From Sphingomonas sp. Leaf17 (lineage in GTDB: Bacteria; Pseudomonadota; Alphaproteobacteria; Sphingomonadales; Sphingomonadaceae): 64,000 bases of DNA. The position numbers and the translations under genes are program-made. Shown here one piece after another: positions 26,401 to 35,601 of this stretch (the first letter of the stretch is position 1; the number at the start of each line of letters is the position of its first letter). The notes beneath the pieces are model-generated. The model was given only the letters and a program-made list of their open reading frames with translations. It had not been told where the DNA came from and made no database searches. Location: assembly GCF_001421505.1 (NCBI RefSeq), contig NZ_LMKL01000001.1:815001-879000 (forward strand), given 5' to 3'.

Positions 26401-27494
26401 TCGAGGCGGATCTCGCCCGGCTTCGCCTGATCCGAACGACCGGCATCGGCCCGGTCACCTATCGCCAGCTGATCGCGCGCTTCGGCGATGCCGCCAGCGC
26501 GATCGCCGCCCTGCCGATGCTGGCCCGGCGCGGCGGCGGCAACGCCCCCGCCCTGCCCGACCGCCACGTCATCGAACGCGAGATGGCGGCGACCGCGAAA
26601 CTGGGCGCGCGGTATCTGTTCATCGGTGATCCCGACTATCCCCCGCTGCTGACCGAACTGGAAAACGCGCCGCCGGTCATGACCTGTCGCGGGGACATCG
26701 CGCTGGCGATGCGCCCCTGCGTGGCGATCGTCGGCGCGCGCAACGCGTCGGCCGCCGCAGTCCGGTTCGCGCGCGAACTGGGCCATGCGCTCGCGGAGAG
26801 CGGGACGACGGTGGTGTCGGGACTGGCGCGGGGCGTCGACACCGCCGCGCATGTCGGCGCGCTGGGCGCTGGAACCGGCCCTGGCGGCGGCACGATCGGC
26901 GTCATCGCCAGCGGCATCGACATCGTATTCCCACCGGAAAACCGCGAGCTTCAGGACCACGTCGCCAATGACGGCCTGCTGATCGCCGAACAGCCGCCGG
27001 GCACCGAACCGCGCGCACGCCTGTTCCCCTATCGCAACCGGATCATCGCCGGGCTGGCGCGCGGCACGGTGGTGGTGGAGGCGGTACCGAAATCCGGCTC
27101 GCTCATCACCGCACGACTGGCGGCGGAGGCCGGGCGCGAGGTCATGGCCGTGCCCGGCAGTCCGCTCGACCCGCGCGCGCAAGGGTGCAACCTGCTGATC
27201 CGCGAGGGCGCGACCCTGATCCAGACCGCCGACGACATCCTGGAACAGATCCGGCCGATCGACCCACGGAGCGTTCGGGCACCGTCCGGCAGCTATGCCG
27301 GCCCCCCGCCCGAGGACGCGAGCGAGCGCGATCGAACGCGGGTCGCCGCGCTGCTCGGCCCCGTCCCGGTCAGCGTCGACGAACTGGTGCGCCAATCGGG
27401 ATCCGCGCCGGCGATCGTCCAGACCGTGCTGCTGGAACTGGAACTCGCCGGCCGGCTGGAGCGTCACGCCGGGGGGCGGGTCAGCCTGTCCTGA
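26397..27494 (+). CDS. dprA: DNA-processing protein DprA
   Basis: Loads RecA on incoming single-stranded DNA during natural transformation. 365 aa: N-terminal SAM/HhH-like part (LIRTTGIGPVTYRQLIARFG), a Rossmann-like domain (AIVGARNASAAAVRFARELG, VVSGLARGVDTAAHVGAL, GTIGVIASGIDIVFPPENREL, LFPYRNRIIAGLARGTVVVEA, SGSLITARLAAEAGREVMAVPG) and a C-terminal winged helix (VSVDELVRQSGSAPAIVQTVLLELELAGRLER). GTG start with a 4-nt overlap with plsY, a common pairing. Confidence 0.95.
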   Translation: MIEADLARLRLIRTTGIGPVTYRQLIARFGDAASAIAALPMLARRGGGNAPALPDRHVIEREMAATAKLGARYLFIGDPDYPPLLTELENAPPVMTCRGDIALAMRPCVAIVGARNASAAAVRFARELGHALAESGTTVVSGLARGVDTAAHVGALGAGTGPGGGTIGVIASGIDIVFPPENRELQDHVANDGLLIAEQPPGTEPRARLFPYRNRIIAGLARGTVVVEAVPKSGSLITARLAAEAGREVMAVPGSPLDPRAQGCNLLIREGATLIQTADDILEQIRPIDPRSVRAPSGSYAGPPPEDASERDRTRVAALLGPVPVSVDELVRQSGSAPAIVQTVLLELELAGRLERHAGGRVSLS

Positions 27495-27581
27495 ACCCGT
27501 CGCCCCTACCGCCACCGGCTTGACGCGGCTAAAGGCGACCCGTCATCCTCGCGCGTACACGTAAGGACGCTTTAGAACACC

Positions 27582-30197
27582 ATGCAGCTTGTCATCGTCG
27601 AATCGCCCGCCAAGGCGAAGACCATCGAGAAATATCTTGGCTCGGATTACCGGGTTCTCGCCAGCTATGGGCATGTCCGCGACCTGCCGCCGCGCGACGG
27701 CTCCGTCGATCCCGATGACGGTTTTGCGATGTCGTGGGAAAACTACGCCGACAAGACCAAGCAGCTGAAGGCCATCGCCGACCTGTCGAAGACCGCCGAC
27801 CGCCTGATCCTCGCGACCGATCCGGATCGCGAGGGCGAGGCGATCAGCTGGCATGTGCAGGAGGTGCTGCGGGGCCGCAAGGCGCTGCCCAAGGACGTGC
27901 AGCGGGTGACGTTCAACGCGATCACCAAGGCGGCGGTGACGACCGCGATGGCGAACCCGCGCGAGCTGGATACCGACCTGATCGACGCGTATCGGGCGCG
28001 CCGGGCGCTGGATTATCTGGTCGGTTTCACCCTGTCGCCGGTGCTGTGGCGCAAGCTGCCCGGCGCCAAGTCGGCAGGGCGCGTCCAGTCGGTCGTGCTT
28101 CGGATAATCGTCGACCGCGAGCGCGAGATCGAATCGTTTACCGCGCAGGAATACTGGTCGGTGACGGCCGGCATGGAGCATGACGGCACGCCCTTCACCG
28201 CGCGGATGGTGCAGTGGGACGGCAAGAAGCTCGACCGGCTGTCGATCGGCAACGAGGGCGATGCGCTGGCCGCCAAGAAGGCGGTCGAGGATGGCCGCTT
28301 CAGCGTCCAGAGCGTCGAAACGAAGCCTGCCACCCGCAACCCGCCGCCGCCTTTCACGACCTCGACGTTACAGCAGGAAGCCTCGCGGAAACTGGGCTTT
28401 TCCGCCGATCACACGATGCGGATCGCGCAGAGCCTGTATGAGGACGGCGCGATCACCTATATGCGGACCGACGGCGTGCAGATGGACGGCAGCGCGATTT
28501 CCGCCGCGCGCCTCGCCGTCGCCAACCGCTACGACGCGTCCTATGTCCCCGACAAGCCGCGCCAGTACCAGACCAAGGCCAAGAACGCGCAGGAAGCGCA
28601 TGAGGCGATCCGTCCGACCGATTTCGCCAAGGACAAGTCGGGCAGCGGTGATCACGCCCGGCTGTACGACCTGATCTGGAAGCGCGCGCTGGCCAGCCAG
28701 ATGGCGTCGGCGCGGCTGGAGCGGACCGCGGTCGAGCTGGCCGACGGCACCGGGCGCAACGTGCTGCGCGCGACGGGCCAGGTCGTTCTGTTCCCCGGCT
28801 ATCTCGCGCTGTACGAGGAAGGCACCGACGATACGGCGGACGAGGATGCCCGCCGCCTGCCGCGCATGCGCGAGGGCGACGCACCGGCCAAGAAATCGGT
28901 CAACGCCGAGCAGCATTTCACCCAGCCGCCACCGCGCTTTTCCGATGCGACCATCGTGAAGCGGATGGAGGAACTGGGGATCGGTCGTCCGTCGACCTAT
29001 GGCTCAATCGTCAAGACGCTAAAGGATCGCGGCTATGTGAAGCTGGAGAAGAACCGCTTCCATGCCGAGGAATCAGGCCGGCTGGTGACTGCGTTCCTCG
29101 AACGGTTTTTCCAGAAATACGTCGAGTACGACTATACCGCCGAGCTGGAGGAGGAACTGGACGATGTGTCGGGCGGCCGGGCCGAATGGCAGGCCGTACT
29201 CGAAGCGTTCTGGCGCGATTTCAAGCCGCGCACGTCCGAGGTGATGGAGCAGAAGCCGTCCGAGGTGACCGCCGAACTCGACATCTTCCTTGGCGGCTAT
29301 CTGTTCCCCGACAAGGCGGACGGCGGCGATCCGCGCCTCTGCCCGAACTGCGGCGAAGGACGCCTCGCGCTGCGCGGCGGCAAGTTCGGCGCGTTTATCG
29401 CCTGCTCCAATTACCCCGAGTGCAAATATACCCGCCGCTTCGCGCAGCCGGGTGGCGATGGCACCGAGGATACCGGGCCGGAGACGATGGGCAAGGACCC
29501 GGAAACCGGCCTGCCGATCGAGCGCAAGTCGGGGCGGTTCGGACCTTACATCCAGCTGGGCGAGGGCAAGGAGGCCAAGCGCGCGTCGATCCCCAGGGAT
29601 ATCGGTGAACTCGACCTGGAATGGGCGCTGAAGCTGCTCAGCCTGCCGCGTACGGTCGGGACGCATCCCGAAACCGGCGAGCCGATCATCGCCGCGATCG
29701 GCCAATATGGGCCGTATCTGAAGCACGCCGGCAAATATGCCCGGCTGCAATCGACGGCGGACGTGTTCGAGACGGGGATGAACGCGGCGGTGGTCAAGCT
29801 GGCCGAGGCGGCGGCGGGCGGCGGGCGACCGGCGCGCGGCGCTGCGCGCGAGCCGCTGAAGGTGCTGGGCAAGCATCCGCGCACCGAGCTTGAGATCAAG
29901 CTGATGGAGGGGCGCTACGGTGCGTACGTCACCGATGGCGAGACCAATGCAACGATCCCCAAGTCGATCGCGCAGGACGCGCTGACGCTGGAGGAAGCCG
30001 CCCAGTTGATCGACGACCGCGCGGCCGCGGCACCGCCCAAGAAGAAAAAGGCCGCGCCCAAGAAAGCGGCGGCGAAGAAGGCACCGGCAAAGGCTGAGGG
30101 CAAGACGGCGGACGCGAAGACGCCGGCCAAGAAGCCAGCGGTCAAAAAGCCGGCGGCAAAGAAGGCCGTAGCCAAGGTTGGGAAGGCGGCGGAGTAA
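27582..30197 (+). CDS. topA: DNA topoisomerase I
   Basis: Type IA topoisomerase that relaxes negative supercoils. TOPRIM at 1-145 with the MQLVIVESPAKAKTIEKYL start and the ATDPDREGEAISWHV acidic triad. The active-site Tyr is in ITYMRTDGVQ (near 293), and SAGRVQSVVLRIIVDRE follows the TOPRIM domain. A four-cysteine zinc motif lies near 587-610 (LCPNCGEGRLALRGGKFGAF, then ACSNYPECKY). It is followed by repeated GRFGPYI / GQYGPYL / GRYGAYV modules. The last 60 residues are a lysine/alanine-rich basic tail. 871 aa, usual for alphaproteobacteria. Follows dprA by 87 nt. Confidence 0.97.
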   Translation: MQLVIVESPAKAKTIEKYLGSDYRVLASYGHVRDLPPRDGSVDPDDGFAMSWENYADKTKQLKAIADLSKTADRLILATDPDREGEAISWHVQEVLRGRKALPKDVQRVTFNAITKAAVTTAMANPRELDTDLIDAYRARRALDYLVGFTLSPVLWRKLPGAKSAGRVQSVVLRIIVDREREIESFTAQEYWSVTAGMEHDGTPFTARMVQWDGKKLDRLSIGNEGDALAAKKAVEDGRFSVQSVETKPATRNPPPPFTTSTLQQEASRKLGFSADHTMRIAQSLYEDGAITYMRTDGVQMDGSAISAARLAVANRYDASYVPDKPRQYQTKAKNAQEAHEAIRPTDFAKDKSGSGDHARLYDLIWKRALASQMASARLERTAVELADGTGRNVLRATGQVVLFPGYLALYEEGTDDTADEDARRLPRMREGDAPAKKSVNAEQHFTQPPPRFSDATIVKRMEELGIGRPSTYGSIVKTLKDRGYVKLEKNRFHAEESGRLVTAFLERFFQKYVEYDYTAELEEELDDVSGGRAEWQAVLEAFWRDFKPRTSEVMEQKPSEVTAELDIFLGGYLFPDKADGGDPRLCPNCGEGRLALRGGKFGAFIACSNYPECKYTRRFAQPGGDGTEDTGPETMGKDPETGLPIERKSGRFGPYIQLGEGKEAKRASIPRDIGELDLEWALKLLSLPRTVGTHPETGEPIIAAIGQYGPYLKHAGKYARLQSTADVFETGMNAAVVKLAEAAAGGGRPARGAAREPLKVLGKHPRTELEIKLMEGRYGAYVTDGETNATIPKSIAQDALTLEEAAQLIDDRAAAAPPKKKKAAPKKAAAKKAPAKAEGKTADAKTPAKKPAVKKPAAKKAVAKVGKAAE

Positions 30198-30214
30198 GCC
30201 GCCGGCCGATCGTT

Positions 30215-30293
30215 CTCCTGCGGATGCAGGAGCCCGGGGTCAAACGGGCAATCGCTCGTGGCTCCGGGTTTCTGCGTCCGCAGGAACCCGGAT
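30215..30293. repeat. nested palindromic repeats at the topA end
   Basis: CTCCTGC-GGAT-GCAGGAG (30215-30232) is a perfect hairpin. CCGGGTTTCTGCG / CGCAGGAACCCGG (30264-30293) is a second with one mismatch. The two units are also inverse to each other (TCCTGCGGATGCAGGAGCCCGG against 30264-30285, 19 of 22). The form is of a repeat family rather than a simple terminator, though it may end both topA and the Sel1 gene. Confidence 0.6.
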
Positions 30294-30329
30294 GTTCCTT
30301 GAGCGTGCCGTCACACCACAAGCGCCGCT

Positions 30330-30626
30330 TTAAGCCGCCCGGCGTTGCGTCAGCGCCAGCCAGGCCCGCGCCTGACGCTGCGCCTCGGCAACCTGACGCG
30401 CGGTCATGTCCTCGGCGATTTCGGCGCGACATTCCTGCGCCGCCTCGGACCCGCTGACCGCGGCAAGGTTGAACCATTTGTGCGCCTCGATCATGTCGAC
30501 GCCCACCCCCGCCGTCCCGGTCGAATAGGCGATGCCGAGTTCGTACAGGGCGGTCGCATCACCCCGCGCGGCGTCGCGCAGTCGGCTTTCGATCAGGAAT
30601 TGCGCACTTCTCAGGCTGCTGCCCAT
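30330..30626 (-). CDS. small Sel1-repeat protein
   Basis: 98 aa, helical. AARGDATALYELGIAYSTGTAGVGVDMIEAHKWFNLAAVSGSEAAQECRAEI is one full Sel1-like repeat plus the start of a second. Such repeats bind other proteins. No signal peptide is visible, so it is probably cytosolic. The C-terminus is a charged, alanine-rich helix. Monocistronic; converges with topA. Confidence 0.8.
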   Translation of the reverse strand: MGSSLRSAQFLIESRLRDAARGDATALYELGIAYSTGTAGVGVDMIEAHKWFNLAAVSGSEAAQECRAEIAEDMTARQVAEAQRQARAWLALTQRRAA

Positions 30627-30701
30627 TGTCGCCCCCGTTGTCGCATCATTGCGATTCGGAGGGATAGCGCGAGGCCTGTCACCAAATGGTTAATGGTGCC
30701 G

Positions 30702-31550
30702 TTAACCCTGCCCGGGGCCGGCAACCGCGATATTGTCGATCAGCCGCGTCGCTCCCATCCGCGCCGCCGCCAGCAGACGACGGGGGCGATCGGGCGACGC
30801 AGGCCCCAATGTCTCGGCGTCGACCAGCTCGACATAATCGACCGCGAAGCCCGCCGCGTTCAACGCGACGATTGCGTCGTTCACCACGCTGGCCGCATCC
30901 TCGCCGCGCGCGATCGCCCGCGCCGCGACGCCCAGCGCGCGCGGCAACGCGACCGCCTGACGCCGCTGGTCGTCGTCGAGATAGATGTTGCGCGACGACA
31001 GGGCGAGGCCATCATCGTCGCGCTGCGTCGGCACGCCGACGATCTCGACACCCATGTCCAGATCCGCAACCATGCGCCGGATGACGGCGATCTGCTGGAA
31101 ATCCTTTTCACCGAAATAGGCGATGTCGGGCGCAACCTGCCCAAACAGCTTGGCGACGACGGTGGCGACCCCGTCGAAATGGCCGGGCCGCGAAGCCCCG
31201 TCCAGCCCGTCGCTCACCCCCGACACCGATACCGTTGTCGCAAAGCCATCGGGATACATCTCCTCGACCGCAGGCGCCCAGAGCAGGTCGCAGCCGGCAT
31301 CGGTCAGCATCCGCGCATCGGTCGCCTCTCGCCGGGGATAGCGCGCCAGGTCCTCGTTCGGGCCGAACTGTTTCGGGTTGACGAAGATCGACGCGACGAC
31401 GCGCGTGCCCTGGCGCTTGGCGGCCTCGATCAGCGCGATATGCCCGGCGTGCAGCGCGCCCATGGTGGGCACGAGCGCGATCCGGCTACCCTCTGCGCGC
31501 CAGGCGGCGACCTGTTCGCGCAAGGCATCCCGTCGACGGATGGTGAGCAC
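30702..31550 (-). CDS. panC: pantoate--beta-alanine ligase
   Basis: ATP-dependent joining of pantoate and beta-alanine to pantothenate. 282 aa from GTG 31550 (first residues [12 protein letters not shown]). [19 protein letters not shown] carries the HxGH nucleotide motif; [35 protein letters not shown] and [12 protein letters not shown] are the other conserved blocks. The frame stays open far upstream, but that overlaps mipZ on the other strand and is a shadow. It diverges from mipZ across 78 nt. Confidence 0.95.
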   Translation of the reverse strand: MLTIRRRDALREQVAAWRAEGSRIALVPTMGALHAGHIALIEAAKRQGTRVVASIFVNPKQFGPNEDLARYPRREATDARMLTDAGCDLLWAPAVEEMYPDGFATTVSVSGVSDGLDGASRPGHFDGVATVVAKLFGQVAPDIAYFGEKDFQQIAVIRRMVADLDMGVEIVGVPTQRDDDGLALSSRNIYLDDDQRRQAVALPRALGVAARAIARGEDAASVVNDAIVALNAAGFAVDYVELVDAETLGPASPDRPRRLLAAARMGATRLIDNIAVAGPGQG

Positions 31551-31628
31551 GCGATTTTCCCCCTTATTCCCCGAGGCCGGGGCTTCTATGGAGGGTAACG
31601 TTCTTCGGCAACACAGGAAGCGACAAAA

Positions 31629-32435
31629 TTGACCAAGGGTCCGGGCGAACCCCATGTGATTGTCTTCGCCAATGAAAAAGGCGGAACGGGCAAGTCGACG
31701 ACGGCGGTGCATGTCGCCATCGCGCTGGCGGCCAAGGGTGCGCGCGTCGCGGTGCTCGATCTCGATCATCGTCAGCGCACCGTGGGGCGCTATCTCGACA
31801 ATCGCAGCGAGACGATCAAGCGGACCGGCGCGTCCCTGCCGATGCCGGCGCACGCCACCCATGACGGCGAAACCGAATCGGTGTTCGAGGATCTGTGGGG
31901 GTCGCTCAGCGCGAACGCGGACTATCTGATCGTCGATACGCCCGGCCGCGACGATTATTTCGCGCGCACCGCCGCCACGCTGGCCGACACGCTGGTCACG
32001 CCGATGAACGACAGCTTCGTCGATTTCGACCTGATCGGCCAGGTCGATCCCGAAACGTACAAGGTCACCCGCCCAAGCTTCTATTCGGAACTGGTGTGGG
32101 ACATGCGCAAGACGCGCGCGCGCGCCGACGGGGCGACGATCGACTGGGTCGTGCTGCGCAACCGGTTGCAGCATATCGAGGCGCGCAACATGCGCCGCGT
32201 GTCGGATGCGCTGGGGCAACTGGCCAAGCGGGTCGGTTTCCGGATCATCCCCGGCCTTGGCGAACGCGTAATCTACCGCGAACTGTTTCCCGCCGGCCTG
32301 ACCATGATCGACTCGGGCCAGTTCGGGGCGATGGGGCTGGGCCATGTCGCCGCGCGGCAGGAACTGCGCGAGATGATGGCAGGCCTCTCGCTGCCCGAAC
32401 ATACGCCCGAGCAGCCCGGGATGGCGGCCGCATGA
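31629..32435 (+). CDS. mipZ: MipZ-type ParA-family ATPase, division-site selection
   Basis: In alphaproteobacteria MipZ forms a polar gradient through ParB and blocks FtsZ assembly away from midcell. 268 aa. The deviant Walker [21 protein letters not shown] with both lysines, the switch [16 protein letters not shown], and [35 protein letters not shown] identify MipZ rather than a chromosomal ParA. The only suitable start is TTG 31629, with AGGAAG nine bases before; the next ATG is deep in the protein. No parB lies nearby. Followed after 13 nt by the J-domain gene. Confidence 0.92.
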   Translation: MTKGPGEPHVIVFANEKGGTGKSTTAVHVAIALAAKGARVAVLDLDHRQRTVGRYLDNRSETIKRTGASLPMPAHATHDGETESVFEDLWGSLSANADYLIVDTPGRDDYFARTAATLADTLVTPMNDSFVDFDLIGQVDPETYKVTRPSFYSELVWDMRKTRARADGATIDWVVLRNRLQHIEARNMRRVSDALGQLAKRVGFRIIPGLGERVIYRELFPAGLTMIDSGQFGAMGLGHVAARQELREMMAGLSLPEHTPEQPGMAAA

Positions 32436-32448
32436 CGACGGTGGGCGC

Positions 32449-32721
32449 ATGAAATGGATCATCGCTGCGGCGATCATCTACATCGTCTGGCGCTATCTGC
32501 GACCGACGCCCAGGCGGGTGCCCGCGCGCCCCTATGCGCAGGTCGCCGACGAGGCGGAGGCGCGCGCGATCCTTGGCGTTGGCATGGATGCCGATGCGCT
32601 GGAAATCCGCGCCGCGCACCGCCGGCTGGTGGCCGCCGTCCACCCCGATCGCGGCGGATCGTCCGACGAGGCGCGACGGGTCAACGCGGCGCGCGACCTG
32701 TTGCTGCCCCGCAACGGCTGA
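32449..32721 (+). CDS. membrane-anchored J-domain protein
   Basis: 90 aa. One N-terminal transmembrane helix ([17 protein letters not shown]), then a J domain: [35 protein letters not shown] with the HPD motif that stimulates DnaK, and [13 protein letters not shown]. Similar in layout to short TimN/DjlA-like J-proteins but not DnaJ. Probably transcribed with mipZ and the phosphomannomutase gene. Confidence 0.85.
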   Translation: MKWIIAAAIIYIVWRYLRPTPRRVPARPYAQVADEAEARAILGVGMDADALEIRAAHRRLVAAVHPDRGGSSDEARRVNAARDLLLPRNG

Positions 32722-32767
32722 TCCGCCGGCGATGTCGGACGATCACGACGTTTCAGGAAACCGTTTC

Positions 32768-34153
32768 ATGCGCCATGTCTTCGATCCGTCCGTCCTGCGC
32801 GAATATGACATTCGCGGCACCGTCGGCCGGACGCTGGGCACCGCCGACGCCACCGCGATCGGTCGCAGCTTCGCCACCCGCCTGCGCCGGGCCGGCGGTC
32901 GGCGGGTCGTGGTCGGCTATGACGGCCGGACGTCGTCGCCCGCGCTGGAGGCGGCACTGGTCGCCGGGCTGACCGCCAGCGGCGTCGACGTCGTCCGCAT
33001 CGGCATGGGGCCATCGCCGATGCTATATCATGCCGAAGCGACACTGGAGGTCGACGGCGGCATCCAGATTACCGGCAGTCACAATCCGGCCGACGACAAC
33101 GGCTTCAAGATGATTATCGGCCACGCGTCGTTCTTCGGTGCGGATATCCACGATCTGGCGCGGCTGGCGGCGGCCGGCGATTGGGAAGAGGGAAGCGGCG
33201 ACGTCACGCAGGCCGATGTGATGGACCTGTATGTCGGGCGGCTGATGGCCGGCTATGGCGGCGGCGCGTACCGGATCGGCTGGGACGCGGGCAACGGCGC
33301 GTCCGGCCCGGTCATCGAGACGCTGGTGCAAATGCTGCCGGGGGACCATCACCTGCTGTTCACCGAGGTCGACGGCCGGTTCCCCAATCATCATCCCGAC
33401 CCTACGCAGGAACCCAATCTTGCCGATCTCAAGCGGCTTGTCATCGAAAAGTCGCTCGACTTCGGCTTCGCGTTCGATGGCGACGGCGACCGGATCGGCG
33501 CGGTCGACGGGTCCGGCCGGGTCGTCTGGGGTGACCAGCTGCTCGCGATCCTGGCCGAACCGGTACTGCGCGAACTGCCCGGCGCGACGATCATCGGCGA
33601 CGTGAAGTCGAGCCAGGGCCTGTTCGACCGGGTCCGCGACCTTGGCGGGGTGCCGCTGATGTGGAAGACCGGGCACAGCCTGATGAAGACCAAGATGCAG
33701 GAAACCGGTGCACCGCTGGGCGGTGAGATCAGCGGGCACATGTTCTTCGGCCATGAATATTACGGCTTCGACGACGCGCATTACGCCGCCGTCCGGCTGA
33801 TCCGTGCGATCCACCTGTCGGGCCAGTCGCTGGCGGCCCTGCATGATGCGCTGCCCGCCTGGATCAACACGCCGGAAATCCAGATCCGGGTCGGGTCGCA
33901 GGACAAATTCGCGGTGATGGCCGGCATCCTCGACCGGCTGGCCGCGTCGGATGCGGTCGTCGACCGGACCGACGGCGCGCGTGTCACCACCGAGGACGGC
34001 TGGTGGCTGTTGCGCGCGTCGAACACGCAGGACGTGCTGACCGCGCGAGCCGAGGCGAGGGATGCCGCCGGGCTGGCCCGCCTGCTGGATGCGGTCGATG
34101 CGCATCTGGTCGCGGTCGGGTTGGAACCCGCCCGCCGGCCGGCGCATGGTTGA
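32768..34153 (+). CDS. phosphomannomutase/phosphoglucomutase
   Basis: Interconverts hexose-6- and hexose-1-phosphates to feed nucleotide-sugar and surface polysaccharide synthesis. 461 aa. N-terminal FDPSVLREYDIRGTVG, the phosphoserine loop GGIQITGSHNPADDNGFKM (Ser near residue 105), the metal loop FAFDGDGDRIGAVD, and the C-terminal phosphate-binding RASNTQDVLTARAEA. Closest in plan to AlgC/ManB. Start at 32768, with CAGGAAA nine bases before; 32732 is an alternative ATG. Confidence 0.93.
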   Translation: MRHVFDPSVLREYDIRGTVGRTLGTADATAIGRSFATRLRRAGGRRVVVGYDGRTSSPALEAALVAGLTASGVDVVRIGMGPSPMLYHAEATLEVDGGIQITGSHNPADDNGFKMIIGHASFFGADIHDLARLAAAGDWEEGSGDVTQADVMDLYVGRLMAGYGGGAYRIGWDAGNGASGPVIETLVQMLPGDHHLLFTEVDGRFPNHHPDPTQEPNLADLKRLVIEKSLDFGFAFDGDGDRIGAVDGSGRVVWGDQLLAILAEPVLRELPGATIIGDVKSSQGLFDRVRDLGGVPLMWKTGHSLMKTKMQETGAPLGGEISGHMFFGHEYYGFDDAHYAAVRLIRAIHLSGQSLAALHDALPAWINTPEIQIRVGSQDKFAVMAGILDRLAASDAVVDRTDGARVTTEDGWWLLRASNTQDVLTARAEARDAAGLARLLDAVDAHLVAVGLEPARRPAHG

Positions 34154-34181
34154 TCAACAGCGGAACGGAAGGACAGCGCCC

Positions 34182-34688
34182 ATGCGACGACGGTTCGACT
34201 GGCGGTCAGGCGATGACGCGGCGGACGCCCCCCGGTCGGGCGGGGAGCGCACACTCGACACGTTCCGGGGGTCGACTGCACGGTGGCTGGTCGGCAGCCT
34301 TGCCGGCTGGGGCACGTTGCTGCTGTGTCTGGTCGGCGTCGGGCTGGTCATCGTCGCCGCGCGCTGGCTGCAGAATTTGGGGGCGTCGTTCGTCGTGACC
34401 GACCAGAGGCTGATCGTCCGGCGCGGCGTGTTCCTGAAGACCATCGACGAGATCGAACTGTACCGAATCAAGGACGTGCGGATCGGCTATTCGCTGCTGA
34501 ACCAGCTGGCCGGGATCGGCACGCTGACGCTGACCTCCAGCGACCCGACCACCGTCGGGGCCGCGTTCACGATTCGTGACGTGCCCGATGCGATCGCCCG
34601 GCGCGAGGAACTGCGCGATCTGGTCGAGGCCGCACGGCGGCGGCGCGGGGTGCGCGAGATGGATTTCGATTCCGGCGGGCTGGCGTAG
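34182..34688 (+). CDS. bacterial PH-domain membrane protein
   Basis: 168 aa. A charged N-terminus, two close hydrophobic segments (about residues 33-60, WLVGSLAGWGTLLLCLVGVGLVIVAARWL), then a bPH2 domain (SFVVTDQRLIVRRGVFLKTIDEIELYRIKDVRIGYSL, GTLTLTSSDPT, FTIRDVPDAIARREELRDLV). Function of the family unknown; membrane-associated. ATG 34182 has GGAAGGA before it and is preferred to ATG 34146, which overlaps the mutase stop. Confidence 0.82.
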   Translation: MRRRFDWRSGDDAADAPRSGGERTLDTFRGSTARWLVGSLAGWGTLLLCLVGVGLVIVAARWLQNLGASFVVTDQRLIVRRGVFLKTIDEIELYRIKDVRIGYSLLNQLAGIGTLTLTSSDPTTVGAAFTIRDVPDAIARREELRDLVEAARRRRGVREMDFDSGGLA

Positions 34689-34788
34689 GCATTCTCAGCG
34701 CCCGATTCGTCCGCCCCGCCCCCAGACACACAATATCCCCGCACTTTTCCCGCTGGCACTCTGCCCGCCCCTCCCCCAGATAGGGTCC

Positions 34789-35550
34789 ATGCCTCCCCCC
34801 GCCCCGCAGATCGTCCGCGTCATCGACCTTGAAACGACCGGTTCAGCCCCGCCCGCGCACGGCGTGTGCGAGATCGGCTGGCAGGATGTGGCGCTGGGCG
34901 CCGATGGCCGCTGGGAAATCTATGGCGAGGGCGGGAGCATGCTCATCAACCCCGGCCGCGCGATCCCGCCGGTGACGCAGGCGATCCACCATATCCGCGA
35001 CGAGGATGTCGCCGATGCGCCGTGGTGGCACGATGCCGCCCGCGCCAAGCTCGACCCCTGGCCGCGCCGGCTGGCGCTGGCCGCGCACCGCGCCGATTTC
35101 GAGCAGCAGTTCTGCACGCCGGCGCTGACCCGGTCGGCCGACTGGATCTGCACCTGGAAATGCGCGCTGCGGGTGTGGCCGGACAGCCCGAGTTTCTCGA
35201 ATCAGGTGCTCCGCTACTGGCGCAAGCCCGAGGGGATCGACCATGAACGCGGCCTGCCCGCTCACCGCGCCTTCCCCGACGCCTATGTCACCGCGTTCCA
35301 CCTGCGCGACCTGCTGAACGCGGCCAGCCTGGCGCAGCTGATCGAATGGTCGCGGACACCCGGCCTGATCCCGCGCGTCCGCTACGGTCCTGATCGCGGC
35401 AAGGAGTGGTGCGAGATCGACCATGAATCGCTGATGGGTTTCCTGACCGATCGCGATCCCGACATTCGTTTCACCGCCAATGCCGAGATGGATCGGCGCA
35501 GCGGCGGCGGTCATGTCGGCCGCGCCAGCGCGCAGGATCGGCTGCTCTAG
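34789..35550 (+). CDS. DnaQ-like 3'-5' exonuclease
   Basis: 253 aa. The N-terminal DEDD fold has motif I VIDLETTGSAPPAHGVCEIGW (Asp, Glu), motif II-like ALAAHRADFEQQF (Asp) and motif III GLPAHRAFPDAYVTAFHLRDLL (His, Asp). The C-terminal part has a repeating IPRVRYGPDRGKEWCEIDHESLMGFL segment found in exodeoxyribonuclease-X-like proteins. Soluble. Start ATG 34789; 100 bp upstream to the PH gene shows nothing. Followed by the sensor kinase. Confidence 0.85.
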   Translation: MPPPAPQIVRVIDLETTGSAPPAHGVCEIGWQDVALGADGRWEIYGEGGSMLINPGRAIPPVTQAIHHIRDEDVADAPWWHDAARAKLDPWPRRLALAAHRADFEQQFCTPALTRSADWICTWKCALRVWPDSPSFSNQVLRYWRKPEGIDHERGLPAHRAFPDAYVTAFHLRDLLNAASLAQLIEWSRTPGLIPRVRYGPDRGKEWCEIDHESLMGFLTDRDPDIRFTANAEMDRRSGGGHVGRASAQDRLL

Positions 35551-35601
35551 GGCAGCGTACGATCACTGGCATAAATCGTCATCGTGCCGTAACGACCGCC
35601 C

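Noticed and set aside
31551..32477. long N-terminal extension of panC
   Set aside because: Antisense to mipZ; PanC starts at the GTG at 31550.
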